Assembly: GCA_016714985.1 (NCBI GenBank)
Contig: JADKBS010000039.1
Span: 10,597 to 74,596, forward strand
Source: Saprospiraceae bacterium
GTDB lineage: Bacteria; Bacteroidota; Bacteroidia; Chitinophagales; Saprospiraceae
DNA: 64,000 bases
Direction: 5' to 3'
Shown: piece by piece, positions 1 to 9,980 of the stretch
Layout of the letters: each line of letters opens with the position of its first letter
How positions within the stretch are numbered: the first letter of the stretch is position 1
Notes under the pieces: generated by a model
What the model saw: only the letters and a program-made list of their open reading frames with translations
Databases searched by the model: none
What the model was told of the DNA's origin: nothing
Translations under genes and position numbers: made by a program

Positions 1-316
1 AAAGGAAGGCTTTCATCGTGGGATGGCGGTTTTATTGGGTAAAAATAACGGTTATTTTATGCTTTTGAAGCATTGGTTCATATCTAAAAACGTGCTTGGA
101 AGCACAACGCCCAACCGCATCACACGCCACCAGTGCAGTTGGGCGGGCAAAGTGCGCAGACAGTTTTGCAAAACAATACGGCTGGTTAGAGCAGTCATAT
201 CGTTTCCTGTCGTTTTATTGGGTGACCACGATTTTTTAATGGTCAAAAGTCCTCTACTCATTGAACTTCCCACCCCCTATTTTTGTCCTTTGTCCCCATT
301 CATTACCTTCGCCACC
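1..316. other. 5' flank of uvrB, no gene seen
   Basis: The reading frame of uvrB is open upstream of its start, but the translated upstream part has no UvrB similarity and reads like non-coding DNA. I see no RNA gene, clear promoter or repeat here. Confidence 0.5.
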
Positions 317-2332
317 ATGTCCATCTTCCACCTCGATAGCAATTACAAGCCCACGGGCGACCAGCCGCAGGCCATCCGGCAGCTCGTGTCCGGCGTTCAG
401 AACCACGAACGGGCGCAGGTGCTGCTCGGCGTCACGGGTTCCGGCAAGACCTTCACCATTGCCAACGTCATTGCGCAGCTCGACCGCCCCGTGCTCGTGC
501 TCACGCACAACAAGACGCTGACTGCACAGCTCTACGGCGAGTTCCGGGAGTTCTTCCCCGACAATGCAGTGGAGTATTTCGTGAGCTACTACGACTACTA
601 CCAGCCGGAGGCGTACATCGCCGTCTCCGACACCTTCATCGAGAAGGACATGAACATCAACGAAGAGGTGGACAAGCTCAGGCTGCGGGCCTCGTCCTCG
701 CTGCTGAGCGGTCGACGGGACATCATCATCGTCGCCTCGGTCTCCTGCATTTACGGCATGGGCAACCCCGACGACCTCAGCACGAGCATCATCCGCATCG
801 AAGAGGGCATGAAGATTACGAGGAACCTTTTTCTCTTGAAATTAGTCGAAAGCCTATACTCCCGCACCGAAGTGGACTTCAAGCGGGCCACCTTCCGGGT
901 GCGGGGCGACACCGTGGACATCAACCTGCCCTACGTGGACTACGGCTATCGCATCATTTTTTTTGGCGATGAAATAGAGGCCATCGAACGGCTGGAAATC
1001 GAGAGCGGCAAGCGCATTGAGCGGCTGAAAACGGCGGCCATCTTCCCCGCCAACCTCTACGTGCCGCCCAAAGACCGCATGGGCGACATCATCCGTGACA
1101 TACAGGACGAGCTTTGGGAGCAGGTCAAATATTTTGAAAAAGAAGGCCGCTACTCGGAGGCCAAACGCATCAAGGAGCGCACGGAGTTCGACCTCGAAAT
1201 GATCAAAGAACTTGGCTATTGCAGCGGCGTGGAGAACTATTCCCGCTTCTTCGATGGCCGAGTGCCCGGCACCCGCCCGTTCTGCCTCCTCGATTATTTC
1301 CCAGACGACTACCTGATGGTCATTGACGAGAGCCACGTCACCATCCCGCAGGTGCGGGGCATGTGGGGCGGCGACCGTGCCCGCAAGATGAACCTCGTGA
1401 ACTGGGGTTTTCGCCTGCCTTCGGCAATAGACAACCGACCGCTCAGCTTCACCGAGTTTGAGAGCTTGCAAAACCAGGTCATCTTCGTCAGCGCCACCCC
1501 CGGCGACTATGAGATGGAGCAAACAGGCGGCGAAATCGTCGAGCAGCTCATCCGCCCGACGGGCCTGATTGACCCGCCCATCGAGGTGCGGCCCAGCATC
1601 AACCAAGTGGACGACCTCATGGCCGAGATACAGGAACGAGTAGTGAAAAACGAGCGCATCCTCGTCACGACGCTCACCAAGCGCATGGCCGAGGAGCTGG
1701 CCAAGTATTTTGCGAAGCTGGACATCAAAGTGCGCTATATCCACTCCGAAGTGGAGACAATGGAGCGGGTGGAAATCCTGCGGGACCTGCGCCTCGGCGA
1801 GTTCGACGTGCTCATCGGCGTGAACCTGCTGCGGGAGGGACTTGACCTGCCCGAAGTCTCCCTCGTCGCCATCCTCGACGCCGACAAGGAGGGCTTCCTC
1901 CGCAACGACCGCTCGCTCACGCAGACCGCAGGCCGTGCCGCAAGGAACATCAATGGCCTCGTCATCTTCTACGCCGACGTCATCACCGACTCCATGCAGC
2001 GCACCATCGAGGAGACGAACCGCCGCCGAAGCATACAAATTGCCTACAACGAAGAACACGGCATCACGCCCCGCAGCCTCGCCAAGACCCGGGAGGAAAT
2101 CATGGCCCGCAGCAGCGTCCTCGACATCCGGGGCAAGCGGGAATACTATATCGAGCCGGAAACCCTCAGCATCGCCGCCGACCCCATCGTGGCGCACATG
2201 ACCCGTGACCAAGTGGAGCGGCTCATCGCCGAAACGGAGAGCAAAATGAAGAAGGCAGCGAAGGATTTGGACTTTATCTCGGCGGCGCAGTTCAGGGATG
2301 AGATGTTGGCGTTGAGGGAGAGGTTGAAGTAG
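317..2332 (+). CDS. uvrB: UvrB, excinuclease ABC subunit B
   Basis: DNA-damage verification helicase-like subunit of the UvrABC nucleotide excision repair nuclease; it loads on DNA with UvrA and recruits UvrC for incision. The start at 317 gives 671 residues, the family length, beginning MSIFHLDSNYKPTGDQPQAI. Walker A is GVTGSGKT near residue 38, the beta-hairpin follows as YYDYYQPEAYI, the DEAD-like box is DESH in VIDESHVTIPQ, and helicase motifs V/VI include GVNLLREGLDLPEVSL and QTAGRAARN. The last ~40 residues form the UVR domain that contacts UvrC. The frame is open further upstream, but that part is not UvrB-like. It stands alone, with the convergent defence island downstream. Confidence 0.97.
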   Translation: MSIFHLDSNYKPTGDQPQAIRQLVSGVQNHERAQVLLGVTGSGKTFTIANVIAQLDRPVLVLTHNKTLTAQLYGEFREFFPDNAVEYFVSYYDYYQPEAYIAVSDTFIEKDMNINEEVDKLRLRASSSLLSGRRDIIIVASVSCIYGMGNPDDLSTSIIRIEEGMKITRNLFLLKLVESLYSRTEVDFKRATFRVRGDTVDINLPYVDYGYRIIFFGDEIEAIERLEIESGKRIERLKTAAIFPANLYVPPKDRMGDIIRDIQDELWEQVKYFEKEGRYSEAKRIKERTEFDLEMIKELGYCSGVENYSRFFDGRVPGTRPFCLLDYFPDDYLMVIDESHVTIPQVRGMWGGDRARKMNLVNWGFRLPSAIDNRPLSFTEFESLQNQVIFVSATPGDYEMEQTGGEIVEQLIRPTGLIDPPIEVRPSINQVDDLMAEIQERVVKNERILVTTLTKRMAEELAKYFAKLDIKVRYIHSEVETMERVEILRDLRLGEFDVLIGVNLLREGLDLPEVSLVAILDADKEGFLRNDRSLTQTAGRAARNINGLVIFYADVITDSMQRTIEETNRRRSIQIAYNEEHGITPRSLAKTREEIMARSSVLDIRGKREYYIEPETLSIAADPIVAHMTRDQVERLIAETESKMKKAAKDLDFISAAQFRDEMLALRERLK

Positions 2333-2603
2333 GATGATTTTGCACAGCGCCAATACGCCAAAGCAAGGGGCTGATGCTTTTGAATTGTAAAAGCGTTGAA
2401 ATCAGTTAGTCGGGTGTTGATGAAGGTTTATAAAGGGCTGATAAAGGTTTATGAAGTGACTATGCGCTAAAGTACCGGGTTGGTATCGCATAGTGAAGTT
2501 CCATAAGCAACGATTTTGGAATAGCTAATACTTACTCGCCGCCAGCAAATTGGCTTAACTTTACAAACCAAACCTAGCGGAACTTTTGTGATTGTTATAA
2601 ATC

Positions 2604-5132
2604 TTAACCAGCGGAAACTTCTACTTGAATTCTTACCATATTCGCCACAGTTTGATAAATCGGCACCGTCTGTTCCTCTGTCTCCAAAGAAACAATAAGT
2701 GAATAACGTGTCCATGAATCCCATTTCCCTAAGTGGTGACGTTCACGCCACCAACCAACGGTTGGATAGATAGCCACCAGATTGCTCTCTGCCAAATCTG
2801 CTGCAGTACCCTCCCAATAATCGGAATGAATAGAGCCAATATCACGGTTTTGCTTACCTAACATCCACCTGCCACTAACATTGGCAGAAGCTTCTTTGAA
2901 GCCATCTTCCTCAGCCTCGATTGCTGCATTTATCCTTCGAATGAACGAATCGCTGTTCTCCCTTGGGGTGTTCATATCGAATCGCAAACCGTGAGAAGGA
3001 TAACGATATTTATCCTTCCATCCAATCTCACCTGGGCTTGGGTCTATAAAATATGACAAGGTTATCCCTAAAACAACCTTCATCTCTCCTAAATCTCGAA
3101 GCACATCTTTTGGCCAAGGAAGTTCGAATAAATGCATTTCATTGGTTGCATAGCGGACCTCCTTTTTGCCTCCACTACTTTTTATCTTTTGAGTAAACGG
3201 TTGAATTCGTTCTTGAGCTATCAGTGTCAAGGAATTATCAAGACAACTTGTAGCTTTCTGTAAGTTAGGTACACCGTAGCCACATGTGCGGAGCAAAACC
3301 CGATAATCTCTACCTTTATTGCCAGATAAAAATCGGCTTTTCATGGCATCTGTCCATTCGGCAGAATGTACCATGAGTGCACGTACTGTTTCAGGCCAAA
3401 CATTGGGGTATGACTTCATTATCTGCGCTGCGAACCATGCAGCTTGTGCGGTGGCAGTACTTGTCTTATTGAAGGTGAAAAATGATTGAGTCTGCGGTTG
3501 GAAATAGGTGGAAAGCAAGGATAAATCATCATATTCTGAAGCAAATTTGTTATCGTCAACCATTGCATTGCCGCCTTCAAAAACTACATCCGGTTTTATT
3601 GGCCATTTGCTTTCCCAAATCAAAGAGGTTGTGCTAAATGGAGAGATACCACCTAGTGGCGCAAGAACAGACCAACTTGAAAAACTGGGGTCTGTCAATT
3701 GGTTCTTTTCGGTATAGGCGCCGATTGTAAGCGCATTCCAAGATTGGCCGGGGGATTCCACCGAAGTGCTTTCACTGGCATCCGTATAATTGGCCAATTC
3801 ACCTTCATCCGTATTCCCTGCCGCTATCAAGACAAGCCTTTTTACATGTTCTTCATCAGTACCAAAAGCCAGTTGGTCAATGGCGCCAGACCAAGAAGAA
3901 GGCTTTCCGCTACCCGCATCAATTTTAGAACCGATTGCCATAGCAATGACCCTCCTTCGTTCTGGCGATTGTATTTCAGCAAGACTTACCCCTTGTTTGG
4001 TTATATCTCCATACAAATCAGGGTCGTTTGCACCAGTCGGAGGCAACACTTTGACCGACTCTAAATGATGTTCAATGATAACGGGAAGAGCGTGAGCAAG
4101 CTGTTTTTCCAAATCAAAGAATGTAGCCAAACCTGCCATTAACGTGCCATGGCCATCATGGTCATTAACTCCCCAATCTGACAAATAAGTATGGCGATCA
4201 CTGTCATCTAAAACTGGCTGAATCAATGGGTGCCCGTTATTGATGCCTGTGTCAAGAATGCAGACGGCAACGTCTGTCTCGTTGACCTGAACTCTTCCAA
4301 GCAATTCTTGAACCCATGCTGCTTGTTCAAAAGGCTTAAGGTTCATCCAAAACCTAGCAGTTTCCTGTGCCCTTCTAAATTCAGCCAAATAATCCGTAGA
4401 GGCTATCAATTCGCCAAGTTGGGCTTTATTGGCCTCGACAAGAACGACCGCACGTTCAGGGAATCGGAGCAGTTGATTTGCCTTGACGGAAATATTGAGG
4501 GTTTCACAAACATCATAGAAACCAGATAAAATATCAGCCATTGCAGCATTCTTTTCCACCCTTAACCATGCTTCGCACCAAACCGCATCTTCATTCGGCA
4601 TTAAATCTTGATTGCTTTGCCAGAAAGATTCAGCAACAGCTAATTTTATGTTCTCAATACTTCTAACTAGGTGGTCATTTTTAGGTTTGGTGTCCCCTTT
4701 GTCATCTATAACATCTTTATCAGCATCTGCATACTGCTTGAGTTTGTTGATAAAGAAAGACTCCTTCCCTTTTGGAATATAGACAGTTGCGGCTTTAACT
4801 TTTTGCCCTGCTATAAGGCGCTCACTGACACTCAGTAGCCTGATGCCACTGGGAGTATATTCAAGGCTTTTTGTAATGAGTTCAAAATCGGGATGGCTTT
4901 CAAATACAATATAAGTTCCGTCCCTCGAAGGTGTGGCCAAAGCCAATCTATCCGTAGTTTCAGCGGAAGAAGCGTTGAAAGCATTGGTGAGGCTTTGGAG
5001 AAGCTTCTGGCCATGACTGGCTCGGTCTTGAATAAACAACCGCACTTTGCCGCCACCGCTTTGAGGTGAAGTATAAGCTTGTCTAACAGGCGGTTCAGTC
5101 AAAAATATAAGGGGGTTATTGTTTTCTGGCAT
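2604..5132 (-). CDS. ietS: IetS-like subtilisin-family serine protease
   Basis: An 842-residue S8 peptidase. The catalytic triad is visible: Asp294 in CILDTGINNGHP, His328 in HDGHGTLMAG and Ser558 in KTSTATAQA; the oxyanion Asn is near 440 in IAAGN. There is no signal peptide, so it should be cytoplasmic. The ~280-residue N-terminal region and ~250-residue C-terminal region are not recognised. It lies 10 bp downstream of a small AAA ATPase, the arrangement of ietA-ietS, described as a plasmid toxin-antitoxin pair in Agrobacterium (the protease being the toxic part) and later reported among anti-phage systems. The pairing and triad are seen directly; the defence role here is inferred from the family. 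Confidence 0.85.
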   Translation of the reverse strand: MPENNNPLIFLTEPPVRQAYTSPQSGGGKVRLFIQDRASHGQKLLQSLTNAFNASSAETTDRLALATPSRDGTYIVFESHPDFELITKSLEYTPSGIRLLSVSERLIAGQKVKAATVYIPKGKESFFINKLKQYADADKDVIDDKGDTKPKNDHLVRSIENIKLAVAESFWQSNQDLMPNEDAVWCEAWLRVEKNAAMADILSGFYDVCETLNISVKANQLLRFPERAVVLVEANKAQLGELIASTDYLAEFRRAQETARFWMNLKPFEQAAWVQELLGRVQVNETDVAVCILDTGINNGHPLIQPVLDDSDRHTYLSDWGVNDHDGHGTLMAGLATFFDLEKQLAHALPVIIEHHLESVKVLPPTGANDPDLYGDITKQGVSLAEIQSPERRRVIAMAIGSKIDAGSGKPSSWSGAIDQLAFGTDEEHVKRLVLIAAGNTDEGELANYTDASESTSVESPGQSWNALTIGAYTEKNQLTDPSFSSWSVLAPLGGISPFSTTSLIWESKWPIKPDVVFEGGNAMVDDNKFASEYDDLSLLSTYFQPQTQSFFTFNKTSTATAQAAWFAAQIMKSYPNVWPETVRALMVHSAEWTDAMKSRFLSGNKGRDYRVLLRTCGYGVPNLQKATSCLDNSLTLIAQERIQPFTQKIKSSGGKKEVRYATNEMHLFELPWPKDVLRDLGEMKVVLGITLSYFIDPSPGEIGWKDKYRYPSHGLRFDMNTPRENSDSFIRRINAAIEAEEDGFKEASANVSGRWMLGKQNRDIGSIHSDYWEGTAADLAESNLVAIYPTVGWWRERHHLGKWDSWTRYSLIVSLETEEQTVPIYQTVANMVRIQVEVSAG

Positions 5133-5142
5133 TTAGGTAATA

Positions 5143-6096
5143 TCATTGGTATGCTCTCTTTTCTCGTAAGCATGTTTTAAGAATATCATTATCTACACTT
5201 CCCATATCATTCAATATTGATTCCTTAATAGCGTCGTCGCTTGCTTGGGTGAGTTGTGCGTGGCTGAGTCCCGAAACTTCATTTTCGAGGTCTTTAAATT
5301 TAATTCCCTTTCCAAATGTGCCCAAGCGGTTTTTTATCAACTGAAAAGCGTCATCCGCACTTGGCAATTTGTAATATAAAATATCTTCAAAACGCCTAAA
5401 CAACGCCTTATCCAACAACTCAATATTGTTGGTGGCAGCAATGATTATACTCTCGGAATTGCTGGCCTCCATAAATTGAAGCAAGGAATTAAGCGCCCTA
5501 CGCATTTCGCCCACTTCGTTCTCTTTGGAACGCTCGGTTCCAATGGCGTCAAATTCATCGAAAAGAAAAACCCCTTTTTGTGCTTCGATAAAATCAAACA
5601 CCTGTCGGAGCTTTGCACTGGTTTCGCCAAGGTATTTTGTGATAATTCTGTCCATTTGTACAGAATAGAGTGGGAGGTGTAATTCGCCTGCAATTGTAGC
5701 AGCAGTTGCAGTCTTACCTGTTCCCGGTGGGCCTACCAACAATATCTTCTTGCGATGCGAATGCCCATGCTTTTGCAGTTTGCTCCGCTGGCGGTATTCA
5801 TTGAGAATTCGCTCAATGCGCAGCTTCAATTCTTCGGGCAGGACAAGCTGATTGAGCCTATTTTTTGGTGTGGTTTCATAAATCAAATCACCCAAATCCG
5901 AATGGATTTTGATGATTCTCAGCTTGGCTTTGTTGGACTTCTGCTTGTCAATTATCTCCCGTATCTGCTGAGCGGTAGCTGTATGCCCAAGCTTGGCCTC
6001 GTGCGCTGCAATTTGCAATGCCAACGTGGAAAACCGCTCATCCTCACTGGAAAAGTGAGAATGAATCAGTGATACGATTTGACTGGCATTAGCCAT
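5143..6096 (-). CDS. ietA: IetA-like AAA ATPase
   Basis: A 317-residue single-domain AAA+ ATPase. Walker A is GPPGTGKT at about 122-129, Walker B FLFDEFDAIG at about 177-186, and the arginine pair in ALFRRFED at about 234-235 suits an Arg finger. The ~110-residue N-terminal helical region would be the partner or substrate adaptor. It is the first gene of a two-gene operon with the subtilase (10 bp gap). In the known IetAS pair the ATPase neutralises or controls the protease. A TACCTTTG -7 box sits 36 nt upstream of the ATG. The gene directly abuts a truncated methyltransferase, suggesting the pair arrived by replacement at a defence locus. Confidence 0.85.
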   Translation of the reverse strand: MANASQIVSLIHSHFSSEDERFSTLALQIAAHEAKLGHTATAQQIREIIDKQKSNKAKLRIIKIHSDLGDLIYETTPKNRLNQLVLPEELKLRIERILNEYRQRSKLQKHGHSHRKKILLVGPPGTGKTATAATIAGELHLPLYSVQMDRIITKYLGETSAKLRQVFDFIEAQKGVFLFDEFDAIGTERSKENEVGEMRRALNSLLQFMEASNSESIIIAATNNIELLDKALFRRFEDILYYKLPSADDAFQLIKNRLGTFGKGIKFKDLENEVSGLSHAQLTQASDDAIKESILNDMGSVDNDILKTCLREKRAYQ

Positions 6097-6131
6097 GATG
6101 ATTGCGTTTGATGATTAGGATTCTATCGGTG

Positions 6132-6139
6132 CAAAGGTA
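6132..6139 (-). promoter_or_regulatory. Putative -7 box of the ietA-ietS operon
   Basis: On the minus strand this reads TACCTTTG, a perfect match to the Bacteroidota TAnnTTTG element, 36 nt from the ietA start. No clear TTG is seen at the usual 19-21 nt upstream spacing. Confidence 0.5.
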
Positions 6140-6195
6140 CTCAAGTAACGCTAATAATGCTTGGAAATTTGAAACAAAATGGTTTTTGCAAATGA

Positions 6196-6345
6196 TTACC
6201 GCTCGTCCATCTCATAGCCCACGCTGTGGAACGCCGCCTCGAAGCCCAAGGACAGACCACCACAGCCCGCAAACAAATCCAGCACTCGGTAGGCCGTGTT
6301 GGGCTTTGGGCGGAGTTGGTGGTTGAGTTGTAAGATGTAGGACAT
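6196..6345 (-). pseudogene. N-terminal stump of a C5 cytosine DNA methyltransferase
   Basis: A 49-residue reading frame containing motif I of the Dcm/M.HhaI family, VLDLFAGCGGLSLGFEAA, and the start of motif II (VGYEMDE) before a TAA stop. A working enzyme needs about 300 or more residues, including the PCQ catalytic motif IV, and none of these is present downstream. The remaining sequence toward ietA is non-coding. I read it as the relic of a restriction-modification or orphan methylase gene whose 3' part was lost when the neighbouring defence genes were gained. Codon use is similar to neighbours. A stand-alone function is unlikely. Confidence 0.8.
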
Positions 6346-6505
6346 GGGGCGAAGATAGGAGAATGTGGGGGAGAGGAAGCCCGATGTCAAGCTTAGAATG
6401 CGTTGTTGGTCATAACTGAAGCCGCATAGCTTCAAATTCGGCCCGGCTGCTGCACCGTTTTAGAACTAAACTTCGCACCACGGCAGCAGGGTTACTTCCC
6501 TTATT

Positions 6506-9500
6506 TCATCTCTGCTGCGTCGCTTTCCTCTGGTCTGCTGGCTTAAGTCTTGTACCTGCCCTTTTTAATTGCTCCATCGTGAATTGGAAGGATAGATTGA
6601 GCGCAAAAGGACGAATACTCACAGTCTTATCTGCTGAACAACTTGCAAGGTACTTGCCCGTTGGGCGACAAGCTACCGCATATACGATTTCGGAATGCCT
6701 TTCGAAGGAAAATAGCTCGACTTTACTTTCCACATCCCAGACCTTCACCGTCTTATCTCCTGAGCTACTGGCAAGGTACTTGCCGTCGGGCGACCAGGCT
6801 ACAGATTGAACTGACTCGGTATGTCCTTTGAGAGAAAACATATGTGAATGGCTTTCTAAGTCCCAGACCTTTATTGTATTATCATGTGAACCACTGGCAA
6901 GGCGCTTGCCATCAGGCGACCAGACAATGCTGGAAACTGTCTCGGTATGTCCTTCGAAGGAAAACAGTTCGGCACGTGTTTCCATGTCCCAGACTTTCAC
7001 GATATTATCATGTGAACCACTGGCAAGATGCTTGCCATCAGGTGACCAAGCAATTGCAGTAACGTAAGATGTATGCTCAAGTGAAAATAACTCAGCTTTG
7101 CTTTTCACGTCCCAGACTTTCACGGTCTTATCCCATGAGCCACTGGCAAGGAGCTTGCCGTCGGGCGACCAAGCTATGGAAGAAATGGGAGAGGAATGTC
7201 GTGCAAAGGAAAATAGCTCGGTTTGATTTTCCACATCCCAGACCTTCACGATTCTATCATCAGAGCCGCTGGCAAGACGCTTGCCATCAGGCGACCAAGC
7301 AATAGTAGTAACCATAGCGGAATGCCCACTAAGGGAAAATAGTTCGGCATGGCTTTCCACATCCCAGACCTTCACTATACTATCCCAGGAACAGCTGGCA
7401 AGGCGCTTGCCGTTGGGCGACCATGCAATATCGGCAACGAAATCGGAATGCCCTTCAAGTGAAATCAGTTCCGCTTTCCATTCCATATCCCAGACCTTTA
7501 ACTGATTCAATGAGCTGCTGGCAAGGCGCTTGCCGTTGGGCGACCATGCAATATCGGCAACGAAATCGGAATGTCCTTTGAGGGAAAACAGCTCGGCTTT
7601 GTTTCGCATATCCCAGACCTTCACGATTCTATCAGCTGAGCCGCTGGCAAGGCGCTTGCCGTCAGGCGACCAAGCTACGGTAGTAACCATATCGCTATGT
7701 CCTTTGAGAGAAAACAGTTCGGTGTGTGTTTCCACATCCCAGACCTTCACAGTACTATCTCTGGAGCCGCTGGCAAGGTGCTTCCCGTCAGGCGACCATG
7801 CAACAGTATAAACATAGTTGGAATGCCCTTTGAGAGAAAATAGTTCGGTGCGTGTTTCTACATCCCAGACCTTCACGCTTCCATATCCTGCACTTGCAAT
7901 TAAGTTGCCGTTGGGCGACCAAGTTATGTCTGTAAAGACTTGAGAATGTCCTTTAAGGGAAAACAGTTCGGCATGGCTTTCCACATCCCAGACCTTCAGA
8001 GTTCTATCTCTGGAACAGCTAGCAAGACGCTTGCCATCAGGCGACCAGACAACAACGTAAACATCATCGGAATGCCCTTTGAGGGAAAATAGCTCAACTT
8101 TACTTCCTATGTCCCAGACTTTGATGCTTTTATACTCTGTACTGGCAATGTACTTCCCATTGGGTGACCAAGCAATAGTGTTAAAGTGTCCTTTGAGGGA
8201 AAACAGCTCGGCACGGCTTTCCACGTTCCAGACTTTCAAGATACCATAATTCAAAGCGATAGCAATGCTCTTGCCGTCGGGTGACCAAGCAATATCAGTA
8301 ATAGGGGATTTTTCCCAGAATAAAGCAAAATAGTAGCGGTTGCCTATTTCAGCAACAGCATCCAATGCGGCAATGGCACCAGGATTATTCGGGTATGTTT
8401 TTACATTATATTCAGCCAGCCGCAAGGCGAGCGTTGGGTCACTCCGATTGAGCCTTAGCGCAAGAGCAGCATTTTCACTGGCGGCGGCACTTGCTTCTGC
8501 CTGCTGGTAAAACCACCATGCCACGAGAGCAAGTAGTACCAAGGCAAGGGAAACAGTTACAGCCAATCTAGTCCTTTGTCTCGCCCGTCGTTCACCACTC
8601 TGTGCCTTCTCCCTCAACTGCCGCTCAACCTCCACTCTGCGCTGTGCCTCCAATATCTCCCCTTGCCGTTCTTCCTCCAAATGCTTCACGCTCTCCAAAA
8701 ACCGCCGCTCCAACCCTTCTGAAAACGATTTGAACGCCAGATAAAACCGCAGCTCATCAATCGCCTCCTGCGATAGAAAACCCTCTCCTTTCTCATACAC
8801 CTGATACACCCTCGCCGCATCCTCCCGCATCCGCATCTCCTCCGTCAAGTTCCGCCCCACCACCCTCGCCAGAACGTCATGGCTGATTTCATATTCCGTC
8901 ATCCCGCCCGATTTCAGTTGCCGGACGATGCGCCGCTGCACCAAGTCCCGCAGCAAGTCCACTAAGGGCTTTTGTAATGTCACCCCTTTATCGTTCAATT
9001 CCTGCTGTAGGGCAGCCTCGCCCAGTTGCAGTTTGGTGTGCCGCTCCGAAATCATAGCAGCCAGCAGTTCCAGCGGAGCCTTGTCGCCATGGGCAGGTTC
9101 CAGTTCCGTCAGTTGTTTTTTCAGGAAGCTGTCCAGTACGGTTTCGAGGTTGTCGGTGGGCTTCACCAAGCCCTCATGCAGCAGGGGGCGGGCGTCGGTA
9201 TTATCGGCTCTGTCCCAAAGCTCGCTGAGGAATACCTGCACGTGGGCAAGTTCTATTTCCTGCCGCTGGTCGGGCAATTTGGAGAGGATGGCGTCGGCGA
9301 GCGACTGGCTGTTTTCCACCTCAAAATAGGCACGATAGCGGGGTGCTTCGAGCATTTTGTGGATGACCTTCTGCACGGCGCTGCGGCGCATTTTCTCCAA
9401 ACGGAAACGGTGCTGGAAGATGCTGGGGCAAAGCGGCTCGAACTCTGATAGGTGGCCGATGAATTCCTCCCGCATGATGAGCAGCACCCGGCAGGGCACC

Positions 9501-9980
9501 TTGTAGCGGATAAGGCGGTCCAGACGGGTGAAGAAGTCCCGTTTTTCCTCCTCCCGACCCGAAATAAGCAGTTCCTCAAACTGGTCGAAGAGCAGATAAA
9601 CGGGCTGGTAACGCTCGGAAAACAGGGCTTCGATGGCCTGCCCGAAATCTGTTTCCGAGTCGGTGGGCAGTCCGGTCTTTGGCTGCAATTTGATTTTGTG
9701 TTGCAGGGCTTCATTGATGCGGGCAAAGACGGAAGCCGCCATGTCGCTGCCCCGGCGGATGGTCAAGGGCGAACCAGTCGGCATCGGAGAACTGGTTGCG
9801 GAGGCCGCACTCGATAAGGCTGGTTTTGCCCGCCCCCGATGGGCCATAGACGAGCAGGTGCTTCACGCCGCTGAGGGCATCGTACAGGGCATCGGTCTCC
9901 GCTTCCCTGCCGAAGAACACCTCCTTGTCCTCCTTTTGGTAGGAGTCGAGGAACTTGAAGGGGGCGGTGGGGTGGCTCAT
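6506..9980 (-). CDS. nSTAND1-type NTPase with transmembrane segment and 14 WD40 repeats (frameshifted)
   Basis: A STAND-class signalling ATPase of ~1157 residues once one frameshift near 9767-9775 is bridged (after ADWFA, where one base is extra or two are missing). Order: FFGRE box at ~22-26, Walker A GPSGAGKT at ~46-53, Walker B LLFDQFEE at ~129-136, winged-helix-like region, a transmembrane helix at ~472-490, then 14 WD40 units from ~550 to the end (AWSPDGKRLASGS...VKVWDVES pattern), enough for two seven-bladed propellers. In known STAND proteins the repeats sense a ligand and ATP-driven oligomerisation triggers an effector. Its ATG overlaps the stop of the nuclease gene (ATGA), so it is the last gene of the EAD11-nuclease-STAND operon. 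The sensor/effector reading is inference. Confidence 0.85.
7394..7573 (-). repeat. Near-identical WD40 repeat DNA
   Basis: Within the WD40 part of the STAND gene, 57 bp at 7394-7450 recur exactly at 7517-7573, spaced 123 bp (one 41-residue blade). The other blades are also unusually similar at DNA level. This points to recent unit duplication or gene conversion. Confidence 0.8.

Noticed and set aside
854..2353. A 499-codon open frame antisense to uvrB
   Set aside because: It is the mirror of a GC-rich, strongly coding uvrB; the product is low-complexity and matches nothing, while UvrB is intact.
6560..8340. Regular ~123-126 bp spaced repeats that could be taken for a CRISPR-like or minisatellite array
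   Set aside because: They encode WD40 blades in frame; there is no short palindromic repeat with unique spacers.
9760..9780. Programmed frameshift in the STAND gene
   Set aside because: No slippery heptamer, stimulatory pseudoknot or internal stop-based control is visible, and the same kind of lesion occurs in four other genes.
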